This document shows positions 17,916 to 27,080 of a DNA stretch of 64,000 nt, one piece after another. The notes below the pieces were generated by a model. It searched no databases. It was given only the letters and a program-made list of their open reading frames with translations, and was not told the DNA's origin. The stretch spans positions 186,001-250,000 of the forward strand of contig NZ_JAGGLN010000003.1 in assembly GCF_017874455.1 (NCBI RefSeq). Reading direction: 5' to 3'. The position numbers and the translations under genes were made by a program. This DNA is from Methanobacterium aggregans. Lineage in GTDB: Archaea > Methanobacteriota > Methanobacteria > Methanobacteriales > Methanobacteriaceae. How positions within the stretch are numbered: position 1 is the first letter of the stretch; each line of letters opens with the position of its first letter.

Positions 17916-19607
17916 TCACATTGAATCTGGAGCATCAATTCCCATAAGTTCCAGGGAGTTCCTGATGGTTATTCTGGCCTTATCCACAATTAAAAGTCTT
18001 AAATCCTCTTTATCAGATCCAATAACCGGAACGGATTTGTAGAACTTATTGAAGGCACCTGCAAGGTCCATAGCGTACTGTGCAACCGGATGGACCCTGT
18101 TTATACGTGCAGATTCCTCTATAACATTTGTGAACTTGGACATGATCTTAACAAGTTCAATTTCAGCGGGATCTTCAAGAACCCAATCCTCCACAGCAGA
18201 TGGATCAACAGCCTCTGAAATGCCTGCCTTCTCCAGAAGTTTGCATGCACGGGCATGGGAGTACTGTATGGATGCACAGCCACGTTCAAAGCTCAGGGCT
18301 TCATCCCATTTAAATACTATATGCTTTTCAGGAGATAAACGTGCTATGAAATACCTTATAGCTCCAATTCCCACTTTCTCTGCGATTTCAGTCTTTTCAT
18401 CATCTGTAAGATCGGATCTTCTGGCTTCGATCTCCTTCATTGCCCTTTCAACGGCTTCATCCATCAGGTCATCCACGCTGATGAAAACACCGCGCCTTGT
18501 GGACATTGATCCCTCTGGTAATGTTATGAACTCGTAGAATATGACCTCCGGCGCTTTACCTCCGATCATCTCCAGAACAATGCTTAACTGTTTCACTGCA
18601 AGTTTATGGTCAGATCCAAGCACGTCAACCATCTTATCAGAGTTATTGGATTTGTAAAGGTGATATGCAAGGTCCCTTGTGGCGTACAATGATGTTCCAT
18701 CTGATCTTGCAAGTATCAGCTCTTTATCTATTCCATACTCCTCAAGGTCCAGGTAAGGAACCTCGTTGGTTTTTATACGACCTTCAAGGGATTTTAAAAT
18801 ACTTGCAACGTCTCCATTTTTTATGAAGGTGCTCTCCCATACGAATGCATCGTGGTGAACATTCAAACGTTCTGATGTTGTTTTTATACCCTGGACACAT
18901 TTTTCCACAACGCCTTTAAAGAGTTCTTCCAGTTTTTCATCATTTCCCTTCTCGTACTTCTTGAGTATGCCGTTGATCTCCCCTTTAAGTTCCGGTTTGG
19001 CACGCATAACCTCGTTTACATTGAAGTAAAGCTTTCCAATTTCATGGTCGGATTTTCCAGTTTCATCCATCTCATAATCAAGGTTTAAGAGTCCCCAGAC
19101 TATCATGGCTATTTGTCGACCCATATCATTGACGTAGTACTGTGTTTCGACCTTGTAACCCGCTTTTTGGAGTATTCTCGTTAAAGAATCGCCTATTATG
19201 GAGTTACGTATATGTCCGATGTGAAGGGGTCCGTTTGGATTTGCTGAAGTGTGTTCCAGGATTATTTTAGTGTTTTTTGATTCAAGGGTTCCATAATCCT
19301 CATCTAAAGACTCTAAAACCAGTTTTGAAAACTTTTCGTAGTCTGCAAAGAAGTTTATGTAGGGTCCCTTGGATTCCACCTTCTCAAAAATGGATGGGGT
19401 TTCAATTTTTCCAAGTACCTCCTGGGTTATTTCCATTGGAGACCTTTTAAGTTCCTTTGCAAGTTGAAAGGCAATGGAACTTGCAACATCGCCCATGTCG
19501 GGGCTTGGTGGTTCTTCAACCTTTATTTTATCAGGCAGTTCCCATCCCAGGGCACCGACTGCATTTTTTAACGCGTTAACTGCTTCTTTTTCCAGAATTC
19601 TGTACAT
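17916..19607 (-). CDS. argS: Arginyl-tRNA synthetase
   Basis: A 563-residue class I synthetase charging tRNA-Arg. The HIGH-type motif is in ANPNGPLHIGHIRN (about residue 125), and the second signature appears as GSMSTRRGVFISVDDL in place of KMSKS, as is usual in many ArgRS. The C-terminal DALR anticodon domain begins near HARACKLLEKAG and ends at the last residues. The start follows GGTGAATT. It is convergent with argF. Confidence 0.97.
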   Translation of the reverse strand: MYRILEKEAVNALKNAVGALGWELPDKIKVEEPPSPDMGDVASSIAFQLAKELKRSPMEITQEVLGKIETPSIFEKVESKGPYINFFADYEKFSKLVLESLDEDYGTLESKNTKIILEHTSANPNGPLHIGHIRNSIIGDSLTRILQKAGYKVETQYYVNDMGRQIAMIVWGLLNLDYEMDETGKSDHEIGKLYFNVNEVMRAKPELKGEINGILKKYEKGNDEKLEELFKGVVEKCVQGIKTTSERLNVHHDAFVWESTFIKNGDVASILKSLEGRIKTNEVPYLDLEEYGIDKELILARSDGTSLYATRDLAYHLYKSNNSDKMVDVLGSDHKLAVKQLSIVLEMIGGKAPEVIFYEFITLPEGSMSTRRGVFISVDDLMDEAVERAMKEIEARRSDLTDDEKTEIAEKVGIGAIRYFIARLSPEKHIVFKWDEALSFERGCASIQYSHARACKLLEKAGISEAVDPSAVEDWVLEDPAEIELVKIMSKFTNVIEESARINRVHPVAQYAMDLAGAFNKFYKSVPVIGSDKEDLRLLIVDKARITIRNSLELMGIDAPDSM

Positions 19608-19890
19608 AAATTCACCTATAAATCTTAAAACGATTATTTTTAACTTTTAAACTTGAATTCTTTTTTTATTAATTATTTTCTAATTTTTTTTTAGTAATTC
19701 CAATAATCAGTGATCTTGCAATAAACAACAATCTTTAATTAAGAATTGATATGGATCCTCAGATCATATTATCCAAAACTGTTTTTCAAGTTTTAGTTTA
19801 TTCAACCCCTCATTTAAAATTATGATCCATAAAAACTTAAAAAGAGCAAAAACCACGAATTAATAAAAAAATTAGTTATAAGGGTTTAAA

Positions 19891-20316
19891 TTACAATCCC
19901 CTTATCCAAATAGTTATGTATCCTATTCTCGGTATAACCAAGGGATTTTTGCCGATGGTTACAACCTTTGCAACGATCTGGTTAGGATACACGACTGCAG
20001 GGTCTGGAACTGGGTTGTTGTCCCCCTTGATAACGAAGTACTTGGTACCATTGGATGTCTGGTTGATCTGAATGATCCTGTGGATCACAGGTTCATTGAA
20101 CCATGTGGCATGGTAGACAACAATATCTCCAACCTTCAAATCATTTGCATTCAGTTCCTGTAATCCTAAGAAATCTGTTTTTTCGATTACAACAATATCT
20201 CCCCTGTAAAAAACAGGTTCCATACTTCCTGAAACCACCACGTTCATGTGCTGGGCTAGAATGATTCCTATGATTATTATGGCGATGTAGCTTATTATCT
20301 CCTTTTTATCTGACAT
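19891..20316 (-). CDS. Signal peptidase I, archaeal/ER (Sec11) type
   Basis: A 141-residue membrane protease that cleaves secretory signal peptides outside the cytoplasmic membrane. One N-terminal helix (about residues 7-23) leads to SGSMEP, whose Ser31 is the catalytic serine. The second catalytic region contains His79 (PVIHRII) rather than the bacterial Lys, followed by VIKGDNNPVPDP, the conserved Asp box. Its small size is normal for archaea. GGTGG lies before the ATG. It starts 23 bp after the end of ilvD on the same strand and may be cotranscribed with it. Confidence 0.93.
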   Translation of the reverse strand: MSDKKEIISYIAIIIIGIILAQHMNVVVSGSMEPVFYRGDIVVIEKTDFLGLQELNANDLKVGDIVVYHATWFNEPVIHRIIQINQTSNGTKYFVIKGDNNPVPDPAVVYPNQIVAKVVTIGKNPLVIPRIGYITIWIRGL

Positions 20317-20339
20317 GGTTCCACCTTAACAACTCTCAT

Positions 20340-21995
20340 CTATCTGAGAACTGCTCCCCTATCTGCAGAGGTTGCAAGTTTCATGTACCTTGAAAGCCAG
20401 CCTTTAACCTTTCTATCAGGCTTTACAGCTTCTTTTAGTCGTTGTTCAATTTCATCATCTTCCAGTAGAACATCGAGCTTCCTTTGGGTTATATCAATCT
20501 TTATAATGTCCCCATCGCGAATGGCAGCTATTGGTCCGTTTGCCATTGCTTCTGGTGAAATGTGGCCGATGCATGGTCCTCTTGTACCTCCAGAGAATCT
20601 TCCATCTGTTATGAGTGCAACGGATTTTAGGCCCATGCCTGATATTGCAGAAGTTGGGTTGAGCATCTCACGCATTCCAGGACCCCCCTTGGGTCCCTCG
20701 TATCTGATGACGATCACGTCACCCTCAACGATCTTTCCAGATGTGATGGCTTCCACACACTCCTCTTCACTGTTGAAAACCTTTGCAGGACCTTCATGCA
20801 CAAACATATCAGGATCAACTGCCGCTTGCTTAATAACAGAACCTTTAGGTGCAATATTCCCCTTTAAAACTGCTATTCCGCCTTCTTCATGTATTGGATC
20901 ATCAATGGAATGTATGACCTCAGGGTCGAGAACTTCAACATCTGTGATGTTCTCCTCAAGGGTTTTTCCAGTGCATGTTAGAACATCAACGTTTAACTTA
21001 TCCCCTAAAGCCTTTAAAACTCCAGGTATTCCGCCCGCATTCTCCAGATCCAGCATTCTGTGGGATCCACCGGGTCTTATTGCTGTTAGGTGAGGGATCT
21101 TATGGCTAAATTCCTCGAAGAGATCCAGGTTAACCTTCACACCTTTATCTTCCAATTCACTTGCAATTGCCGGAATGTGTAGTGTGCTGTTAGTTGACCC
21201 TCCAAGTGCCAGATCAGCAGCCACAGCATTTTCAAATGCTTCCTGTGTCATGATCATGGAGGGGGTGACGTTTTTATCAAGAAGTTCCACTATCTTTCGT
21301 CCAGAAGCTTCTGCAATCCTCATTTTCTTCTCTGAAACAGCGTGTGCAGTTGCACATCCGGTTAAGCTCATTCCTAGGGCTTCTGTTACACATGCCATGG
21401 TGTTGGCTGTGAAAAGACCTGCACAGGATCCTGCACCAGGACATGCACATCTTTCAAGCTCATCCAAATCTTCAGCGGACATTTTACCGGACAAAACAGC
21501 ACCAACTCCTTCAGAAACATTTATGAAGTCAACTGGTTCACCATGAAATTCACCTGGAAGCATTGGTCCTCCAGTGACAACGATTGCAGGTATGTCAAGG
21601 CGTGCAGCTGCCATCAACATTCCAGGAACGATTTTGTCACAGGTTGGGATGAGCACCAGGGCATCGAACTGATGGGCCATTGCCATGCTCTCAACTGTGT
21701 CCGCTATTATCTCCCTTGAGGCCAGTGAGTATCGCATACCTTCGTGGTTCATTGAAATTCCATCACAGATAGCCATGGTGTTGAATTCAAATGCAACGCC
21801 TCCAGCATCAGTTATGCCTTTTTTAACTGCATTTGCAACTTTATCAAGGTGAATGTGTCCTGGAACAATTTCTGTGAAACTGTTGGCCACACCTATGAAT
21901 GGTTTGTCCATATCAACATCCGTCAATCCACAAGCCCTTAAAAGGGACCTGTGAGGGGTTCTTTCCAGACCTTTTTTAATAGTGTCACTTCTCAT
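20340..21995 (-). CDS. ilvD: Dihydroxy-acid dehydratase
   Basis: A 551-residue iron-sulfur dehydratase forming the 2-keto acid precursors of valine and isoleucine. Cluster-ligand and active-site motifs are present: MAICDG, PTCDKIVPGM, CPGAGSCAGLFTANTM and GRFSGGTRGPCIGHISPEA. The length is typical. GCGGTGATTTA precedes the ATG, a near-perfect ribosome site. The product feeds IlvE, whose gene begins at the left edge of the window. Confidence 0.97.
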   Translation of the reverse strand: MRSDTIKKGLERTPHRSLLRACGLTDVDMDKPFIGVANSFTEIVPGHIHLDKVANAVKKGITDAGGVAFEFNTMAICDGISMNHEGMRYSLASREIIADTVESMAMAHQFDALVLIPTCDKIVPGMLMAAARLDIPAIVVTGGPMLPGEFHGEPVDFINVSEGVGAVLSGKMSAEDLDELERCACPGAGSCAGLFTANTMACVTEALGMSLTGCATAHAVSEKKMRIAEASGRKIVELLDKNVTPSMIMTQEAFENAVAADLALGGSTNSTLHIPAIASELEDKGVKVNLDLFEEFSHKIPHLTAIRPGGSHRMLDLENAGGIPGVLKALGDKLNVDVLTCTGKTLEENITDVEVLDPEVIHSIDDPIHEEGGIAVLKGNIAPKGSVIKQAAVDPDMFVHEGPAKVFNSEEECVEAITSGKIVEGDVIVIRYEGPKGGPGMREMLNPTSAISGMGLKSVALITDGRFSGGTRGPCIGHISPEAMANGPIAAIRDGDIIKIDITQRKLDVLLEDDEIEQRLKEAVKPDRKVKGWLSRYMKLATSADRGAVLR

Positions 21996-22593
21996 TAAAT
22001 CACCGCGGGTTTATTCAATTCTTATCAGATTTATAACATTTATATGCCTTTTTTGTAGATCTTCAAAATTAAAACATGTATTACTCTGATCCCTTCAGAT
22101 CTTTATAACGTTCAACAATGATTTTTTATTATCCTTGACTCTTATTAAACTTCCTTCCCCAAAATTATTCTGGGATAATACCATGGAGTACTCAATTAAA
22201 TTCAAGATCATTCGTTCCCATGTGCCTATAAATTTTGTTGAAATACTTAAAAAAAGGGTAGATTGAATTAAAAAACTATTTTAGAGCAAAGTTATTGAAA
22301 TGTTTTAAACAGCACAATGTGCTATTTTTTTCAAAGGGCTTCTTAAAAATCATTCAGAAATTGAATCAACGACTGCTGAAAAACCTTTTAAATAAAATAA
22401 ATAAAATTAACCCCAAAAAGAATCTTTTATAGATAATTTAAAGCAATTTAAACGATTTTAAAATTTAAGGAAAGCACCTTCAATGTTTTCCTCCTGCCGA
22501 TGGAAGCATTGATAAGTCACTTAAACCAATAACAAATAGTTTATAAATAACATGCTAATGAATTTTATTCTAGAGTAATTAATAGGTGGTTAA
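21996..22593. other. Long divergent intergenic region between ilvD and thrS
   Basis: Nearly 600 bp of AT-rich sequence. A small imperfect inverted repeat lies at 22480-22512 (TCAATG with CATTGA, inner TTCC with GGAA). The likely thrS TATA box lies beyond it. Nothing that looks like a gene or a known riboswitch was recognised. Confidence 0.4.
22540..22549 (+). promoter_or_regulatory. Putative TATA box of thrS
   Basis: TTTATAAATA lies 45 bp before the thrS start. A transcription start about 25 bp downstream would leave a leader of roughly 25 nt carrying the AGGTGG ribosome site. Confidence 0.45.
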
Positions 22594-24429
22594 ATGAGGA
22601 TACTTTTGATTCATTCTGATTATTTGAAGTACAAAACAAAGTCAAAAACCAGGATAGCAGAAAAAATAGAAGATGAACAGAAAAAAGGCGAATTTAAGGA
22701 TTCACTCGTTGTTTTCACAGCAGTAGAGAAGGAAGATGAAAAAGAACCTGAAACAGTGGTTGAAAATGCAGTTCTAGAGGTTGAAGACATCTTAAACAAG
22801 GTAAAAGCAGAAAATGTGGTTATATACCCATACGCGCATTTAAGTTCATCTTTAAGCTCACCAGATGCTGCAAAAACCATACTTCAGGGAATGGAGGTTG
22901 CTTTAGAGGGTAAAGGTATCAAAGTTCAGAGGGTTCCATTTGGATGGTACAAATCCTTTGAAGTTTCATGCAAGGGACACCCGCTCTCAGAGCTTTCAAG
23001 AACCATCACAGCTGAAAAGGTCCAGAAAGAGGATGATGAAAAAGCTGAGGGAGAAAAATCACAGTTCTACATATTCCAGAATGGAGAACTCATTGACCCA
23101 GATGAATTCCAGTATGAAAATGGGGACTTTGAAAAACTCGTGGGCTACGAACTTGGAAAACTGGAATCCTCAGGAGAGGAACCCCCCCATGTCAGGCTCA
23201 TGAGGGAAAAATCACTTGCAGACTACGAGCCATCAGCAGATGTTGGACATCTGCGCTGGTACCCTAAGGGCAGACTCGTAAGGGATCTTCTTGCAGACTA
23301 CGTTTACAACCTCGTAACAGAAAGGGGAGCAATGCCAGTTGAAACCCCAATCATGTACGACCTTGCAGATGATGCAATAAGGGTGCACGCAGAGAAATTC
23401 GGTGAACGCCAGTACAGAATGGGAACCAAAAACAAGGAACTCATGCTCAGATACGCCTGCTGCTTCGGAGCCTTTAGAATACTTTCAGACTCCTTCCTAA
23501 CATGGAAAAACCTTCCAGTGGGAATGTACGAACTTTCAACCTACAGTTTCAGGTTGGAGAAGAAGGGAGAGGTTGTTGGACTTAAAAGACTCAGGGGATT
23601 CACCATGCCTGATCTTCACACTGTCTGCAGGGATGTTAAACATTCCATGGAGGAATTCGAGGGCCAGATCGACATGTGCAAACAGACAGGCTTTGACCTT
23701 GGAGTGAACTACGAGGTCATAATGAGGGCAACCAGGGACTTCTTCGAGGAAAACAAGGAATGGGTTTACAGGGCATCTGAAAAGATAGGCAAACCAGTTC
23801 TAATGGAGATCCTGCCTGAGAGAAAACATTACTGGATAGCTAAAATGGACTTTGCAGCCATGGACTATCTTGGAAGGCCAATAGAAAACCCAACCATCCA
23901 GATAGATGTGGAAAGTGGTGAAAGGTTTGGAATAACCTACATAGACGAGAACGAAGAGGAAGTGAACCCAATAATACTTCACTGCAGTCCAACAGGAAGT
24001 GTTGAAAGGGTTATATGCAGTTTACTTGAGAAAACTGCCATTGAAATGGATGAAAAACCACCAATGCTCCCAGTATGGCTCACACCAACCCAGGTACGTG
24101 TTATACCAATAGCAGAACGCCACACAGAATTTGCACTTAACCTTGCAGAGGAGATCAAGGCCCACAACATAAGGGTGGATCTTGACGACCGCCATGAAAC
24201 AGTGGGTAAAAAAATAAGGAACGCTGGAAAAGAGTGGGCAGCTTACGTTATTGTTATTGGTGATAAAGAGCTTGATGGTGGTAAAATCACTGTGAACATC
24301 CGTGAAACCAATGAAAAACTTGAAACAACAGTTGAAGAGCTTGTTCAGAGGATCCACGATGAAACCAAGGGAATGCCGTTCAGGAAACTTCCTTTACCAA
24401 TGAAACTGGCTAAAAGGGTTAATTTTTAA
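22594..24429 (+). CDS. thrS: Threonyl-tRNA synthetase, archaeal type
   Basis: A 611-residue class II synthetase. The first about 140 residues form the archaeal editing domain related to D-aminoacyl-tRNA deacylase (start MRILLIHSDYLKYKTKSK), which clears mischarged serine. The catalytic core includes HLRWYPKG, the motif 2 region MYELSTYSFRLEKKGEVVG and the zinc-binding Cys/His set (RYACCFGAF, later HCSPTGSVER). The C-terminal anticodon domain follows (WLTPTQVRVIPI to the end). The start follows AGGTGGTTAA. Monocistronic. Confidence 0.96.
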   Translation: MRILLIHSDYLKYKTKSKTRIAEKIEDEQKKGEFKDSLVVFTAVEKEDEKEPETVVENAVLEVEDILNKVKAENVVIYPYAHLSSSLSSPDAAKTILQGMEVALEGKGIKVQRVPFGWYKSFEVSCKGHPLSELSRTITAEKVQKEDDEKAEGEKSQFYIFQNGELIDPDEFQYENGDFEKLVGYELGKLESSGEEPPHVRLMREKSLADYEPSADVGHLRWYPKGRLVRDLLADYVYNLVTERGAMPVETPIMYDLADDAIRVHAEKFGERQYRMGTKNKELMLRYACCFGAFRILSDSFLTWKNLPVGMYELSTYSFRLEKKGEVVGLKRLRGFTMPDLHTVCRDVKHSMEEFEGQIDMCKQTGFDLGVNYEVIMRATRDFFEENKEWVYRASEKIGKPVLMEILPERKHYWIAKMDFAAMDYLGRPIENPTIQIDVESGERFGITYIDENEEEVNPIILHCSPTGSVERVICSLLEKTAIEMDEKPPMLPVWLTPTQVRVIPIAERHTEFALNLAEEIKAHNIRVDLDDRHETVGKKIRNAGKEWAAYVIVIGDKELDGGKITVNIRETNEKLETTVEELVQRIHDETKGMPFRKLPLPMKLAKRVNF

Positions 24430-24903
24430 TATTAAACCTTTTTAAGTCATTAAATTCTAAAACTCTTTCTTTTTTTATTTTTAAAATTAAATGATTATTT
24501 TTATAAAAGTGAAATAACAATTTGAATACTAATTTTCATAAGTAGGTTTTGTCTGAATTCTAACGCACCAGATTCAATAAAATAATCAATTTTACTTCAG
24601 AATTCCTTCTTAACGTATATTACAGTATATATTCTCTAAAATATGAATTAAATGCAATCCTTCATTTTAATTGATGCTAAAATTAATAATTTAATAGGAT
24701 CCATTGGTTGCGATATTCAGGTCGATGTTCTATGCATATCGCACACCCCATAACTACAAAATTCAATAATTTTGCTGTGCTGAAAGGGGTTATCACATTT
24801 TTTGGATTTTTTTATAGATTAACTTGCAGCGAAGCATAAATTAAATGAACCTGCATTGCATATCAATTAAACAGAAATTCCTGAGTTATGTGGAGAAGGT
24901 TTT
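24430..24903. other. Intergenic region with a long-loop inverted repeat
   Basis: A 474-bp AT-rich spacer after thrS. The only clear structure is a perfect 8-bp inverted repeat: TGCGATAT at 24709-24716 and ATATCGCA at 24736-24743 with a 19-nt loop. This unusually GC-containing patch lies about 160 bp before the coiled-coil gene. Confidence 0.4.
24709..24743. repeat. 8-bp inverted repeat with 19-nt loop
   Basis: TGCGATAT and ATATCGCA pair perfectly. The position, about 160 bp before the next gene, is compatible with a leader hairpin, a small RNA or an operator, but the sequence alone does not choose between these. Confidence 0.35.
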
Positions 24904-25293
24904 ATGGGGAAAAATAAGGATTACGAAGCGATCATAGAGGGACTTGAGTTTAAACTGAAACAGAAGGAATCTGAGATACAGGAGCTGAGGGAGAAACTTC
25001 AGGATAAATATGCAATGCTTCAGGACAGGATAGATGAGAAAAAAATCCTTGAGGAACGGGTTAAAGAGTTGGAACTTAAGGATATAAGTTTGAAATTGGG
25101 TAAACTGGATGAACTCACAAACAAAAATCTGAAGCTTGATCACAGGGTTCAGGTCACCAAGAAACAGCTTGATTATGCAAGGAATGACCTGGAGCTTCAG
25201 AAAAAGGTTATAGAAGACCTTGAGAACCGTGGGGTTTTAGATTTTCTTTTAAGAAGGTTTCCTGAGACTTTTAAGGAGTATAAGAAGACATAA
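24904..25293 (+). CDS. Coiled-coil protein of unknown function upstream of parA
   Basis: A 129-residue, highly charged protein. Residues about 5-105 are predicted to be one continuous coiled coil. The short C-terminal tail LDFLLRRFPETFKEYKKT contains aromatic residues and may be a binding peptide. GGAGAAGG precedes the ATG. It lies 287 bp upstream of the parA operon on the same strand, and its position hints at, but does not prove, a link to chromosome organisation. No family recognised. Confidence 0.75.
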   Translation: MGKNKDYEAIIEGLEFKLKQKESEIQELREKLQDKYAMLQDRIDEKKILEERVKELELKDISLKLGKLDELTNKNLKLDHRVQVTKKQLDYARNDLELQKKVIEDLENRGVLDFLLRRFPETFKEYKKT

Positions 25294-25517
25294 GAGTTTT
25301 CAAACTCAATTCTCAAACTTTTTTAAGGATTTTTATTATTTTTACTTGGAATATTTGGGATAAAATATTTTTACAGTTTAACTTTCACAATCTTTCATCC
25401 TACTAAATAACTACTTTCATTCTATGATTTTTTTAATTTTTTTAATCTTATTTTAAGTCTAGATTTTTGATTTAAGTGTGATTCATGCCTCTAATTTTCA
25501 AAAAATTATTTATATTA

Positions 25518-25552
25518 TAACTTATAACTTATACTTTAGAACTTATAACTAC
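25518..25552 (+). promoter_or_regulatory. Heptad array A upstream of parA
   Basis: Five unspaced 7-bp units: TAACTTA, TAACTTA, TACTTTA, GAACTTA and TAACTAC. All point the same way. The array ends 28 bp before the parA start codon, where the TATA/BRE region of the promoter would lie. It could serve both as operator for autoregulation and as part of a centromere-like site. The heptad consensus TAACTTA and its complement TAAGTTA recur in arrays B and C. Confidence 0.65.
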
Positions 25553-25580
25553 TGAAAAATCGTTTTGGAGGAAGAATTAC

Positions 25581-26366
25581 ATGGCTGAAATAATTGCTAT
25601 ACTGAATCAGAAAGGCGGGTGCGGTAAAACAACAACTGCTGTGAACTTATCTGCAGCACTTGCACAGTTTGGAAGGAAAGTTTTGGTAATAGATATGGAC
25701 CCACAGGGTAATGCAACCATGGGTTTGGGTGTGGACAAGAGAACCACTGAAAGGACAATATATGATGTTTTAACTGGAGATATTCCCCTTGGGGGTGCAA
25801 TAATGGGTACAGACATGTCGGGACTGGACGTTGTACCCAGCAACATATCTTTAAGCGGTGCCGAGGTTGAATTAAGCAAAGAGGTGGGATACCACACCAT
25901 ACTGGACATGGCGGTGGACGGTGTTTCATCAAGCTACGACTACATATTCATAGATGTGCCTCCATCCCTTGGAATCCTCGCCCTTAACAGTCTTGTTGCT
26001 GCAGACAGCGTTATCATACCAATACAGGCCGAGTACTACGCACTTGAGGGAATAGCAGATCTCATGAAAACAATTGAACTTGTTGAAAGCAGACTCAGAA
26101 GTCCAGCACCAATCAAAGGTATTTTAATAACGCTCTACGATTCAAGAACCCGTCTTGGAAGGGAGGTTTACAGCAACGTCAAGGAGTACTTTGGACAGAC
26201 TGAAAACATCTTCAAAACAACCATTCCCCGCAACGTTAAACTTGCAGAGGCCCCAAGCTTTGGAGAGTCATGCATAACCTACGATGCAGAGAGCAGCGGA
26301 GCCAAGGCCTACCTGAAACTTGCAGGGGAAATAATCCAGCTTGAGGGCACGGAGGATAATAAATGA
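25581..26366 (+). CDS. parA: ParA/Soj-family partition ATPase
   Basis: A 261-residue ParA ATPase of the short (no N-terminal HTH) type. The deviant Walker A motif NQKGGCGKTTT has signature Lys11 and catalytic-loop Lys16. Walker A' is VIDMDPQGN, and Walker B lies in YIFIDVPPSLG. The C-terminal TIPRNVKLAEAPSFGESC is typical of chromosomal Soj/ParA proteins, which bind DNA non-specifically as ATP dimers. GGAGGAAGAATT precedes the ATG. Its stop overlaps the start of the next gene (ATGA), so the two are translationally coupled. A role in chromosome or plasmid segregation is inferred from the family. Confidence 0.93.
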   Translation: MAEIIAILNQKGGCGKTTTAVNLSAALAQFGRKVLVIDMDPQGNATMGLGVDKRTTERTIYDVLTGDIPLGGAIMGTDMSGLDVVPSNISLSGAEVELSKEVGYHTILDMAVDGVSSSYDYIFIDVPPSLGILALNSLVAADSVIIPIQAEYYALEGIADLMKTIELVESRLRSPAPIKGILITLYDSRTRLGREVYSNVKEYFGQTENIFKTTIPRNVKLAEAPSFGESCITYDAESSGAKAYLKLAGEIIQLEGTEDNK

Positions 26367-26872
26367 GCCAGAAAAAGAAAAGGGAAAGCGCCCTTGGAAG
26401 GGGTCTGGATGCTCTCATAAGAACACAACCTGCAGAAGAACCTGAAGAGGAAAAGCAGGAGGAACTGGAAACTGAAATCCTGAAGAAGGAAACTTCTCAT
26501 CAAAGGAAAAAAACCCTTGCAGCCAAAAAAAGCAGAACATCAGGAAAGAGTTCTGCAAAGCCCGGGGCAAAAACTGTCAGTAAAACTCCTGAGAATGTAC
26601 AGGCCAAAAAAAGTCAGAGGGTAAAAAAACAACCCGAAAGCCCTGCCGAAGATTTTGATGTGGATTCACAGCTCCTTGGGGAGGTCATGGCAGAGGTTGC
26701 TAAAAATCCAAGGATTTCACTCTGGTCTGCAAAGTCTGCAGCAGTTTTAAGGTATCTACGTAAAACAAAACCCGCCTTCAGTATAAGTAAGGAAGCTTCT
26801 GCCCTAATTGAGGATGCTGTGAAGGAGAAGTACCCGGATCTCTGGGAAGTGTTTGAGGAGGAAGGACTTTAA
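26363..26872 (+). CDS. ParA partner: LGRGL-motif adaptor with putative ribbon-helix-helix C-terminus
   Basis: A 169-residue basic protein. Residues 11-19 read LGRGLDALI, the N-terminal motif with which bacterial ParB stimulates ParA. The middle (about 20-95) is a low-complexity Lys/Glu/Ser linker. No ParB CTPase or HTH domain follows. Instead the C-terminal part reads like strand-helix-helix: RISLW at 117-121, a helix at about 122-136, then FSIS and a helix at about 142-157 ending in EKYPDLW. That order suits a ribbon-helix-helix DNA-binding fold, but this is my inference. It overlaps parA by four bases and is followed 10 bp later by heptad array B. Confidence 0.75.
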   Translation: MSQKKKRESALGRGLDALIRTQPAEEPEEEKQEELETEILKKETSHQRKKTLAAKKSRTSGKSSAKPGAKTVSKTPENVQAKKSQRVKKQPESPAEDFDVDSQLLGEVMAEVAKNPRISLWSAKSAAVLRYLRKTKPAFSISKEASALIEDAVKEKYPDLWEVFEEEGL

Positions 26873-26882
26873 AAAAGTGTTA

Positions 26883-26960
26883 TAACTTATAAGTTATAAC
26901 TTATTTCTTATTAGTTAATCACTTATAACTTATACTTTATAAGTTAAAACTTGTAACCTA
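26883..26960 (+). repeat. Heptad array B downstream of the parA operon
   Basis: Two runs of 7-bp units separated by one extra base pair of phase. The first includes TAACTTA, TAAGTTA and TAACTTA back to back (26883-26903) followed by degenerate units. The second, from 26926, reads TAACTTA, TACTTTA, TAAGTTA, AAACTTG and TAACCTA. Direct and inverted units alternate, creating a perfect 22-bp palindrome at 26879-26900. It begins 10 bp after the stop of the ParA partner gene. Confidence 0.65.
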
Positions 26961-27080
26961 TTTTTAAGTTCTTTTATTTAATAGAAAACAATAATAATTC
27001 TTTTTAATTCAAATTTTAGATCAAAATTAAATAAAAAAATCAATTAAATACAAGAAAATTTTAAAAAACTTTTCCAACAT

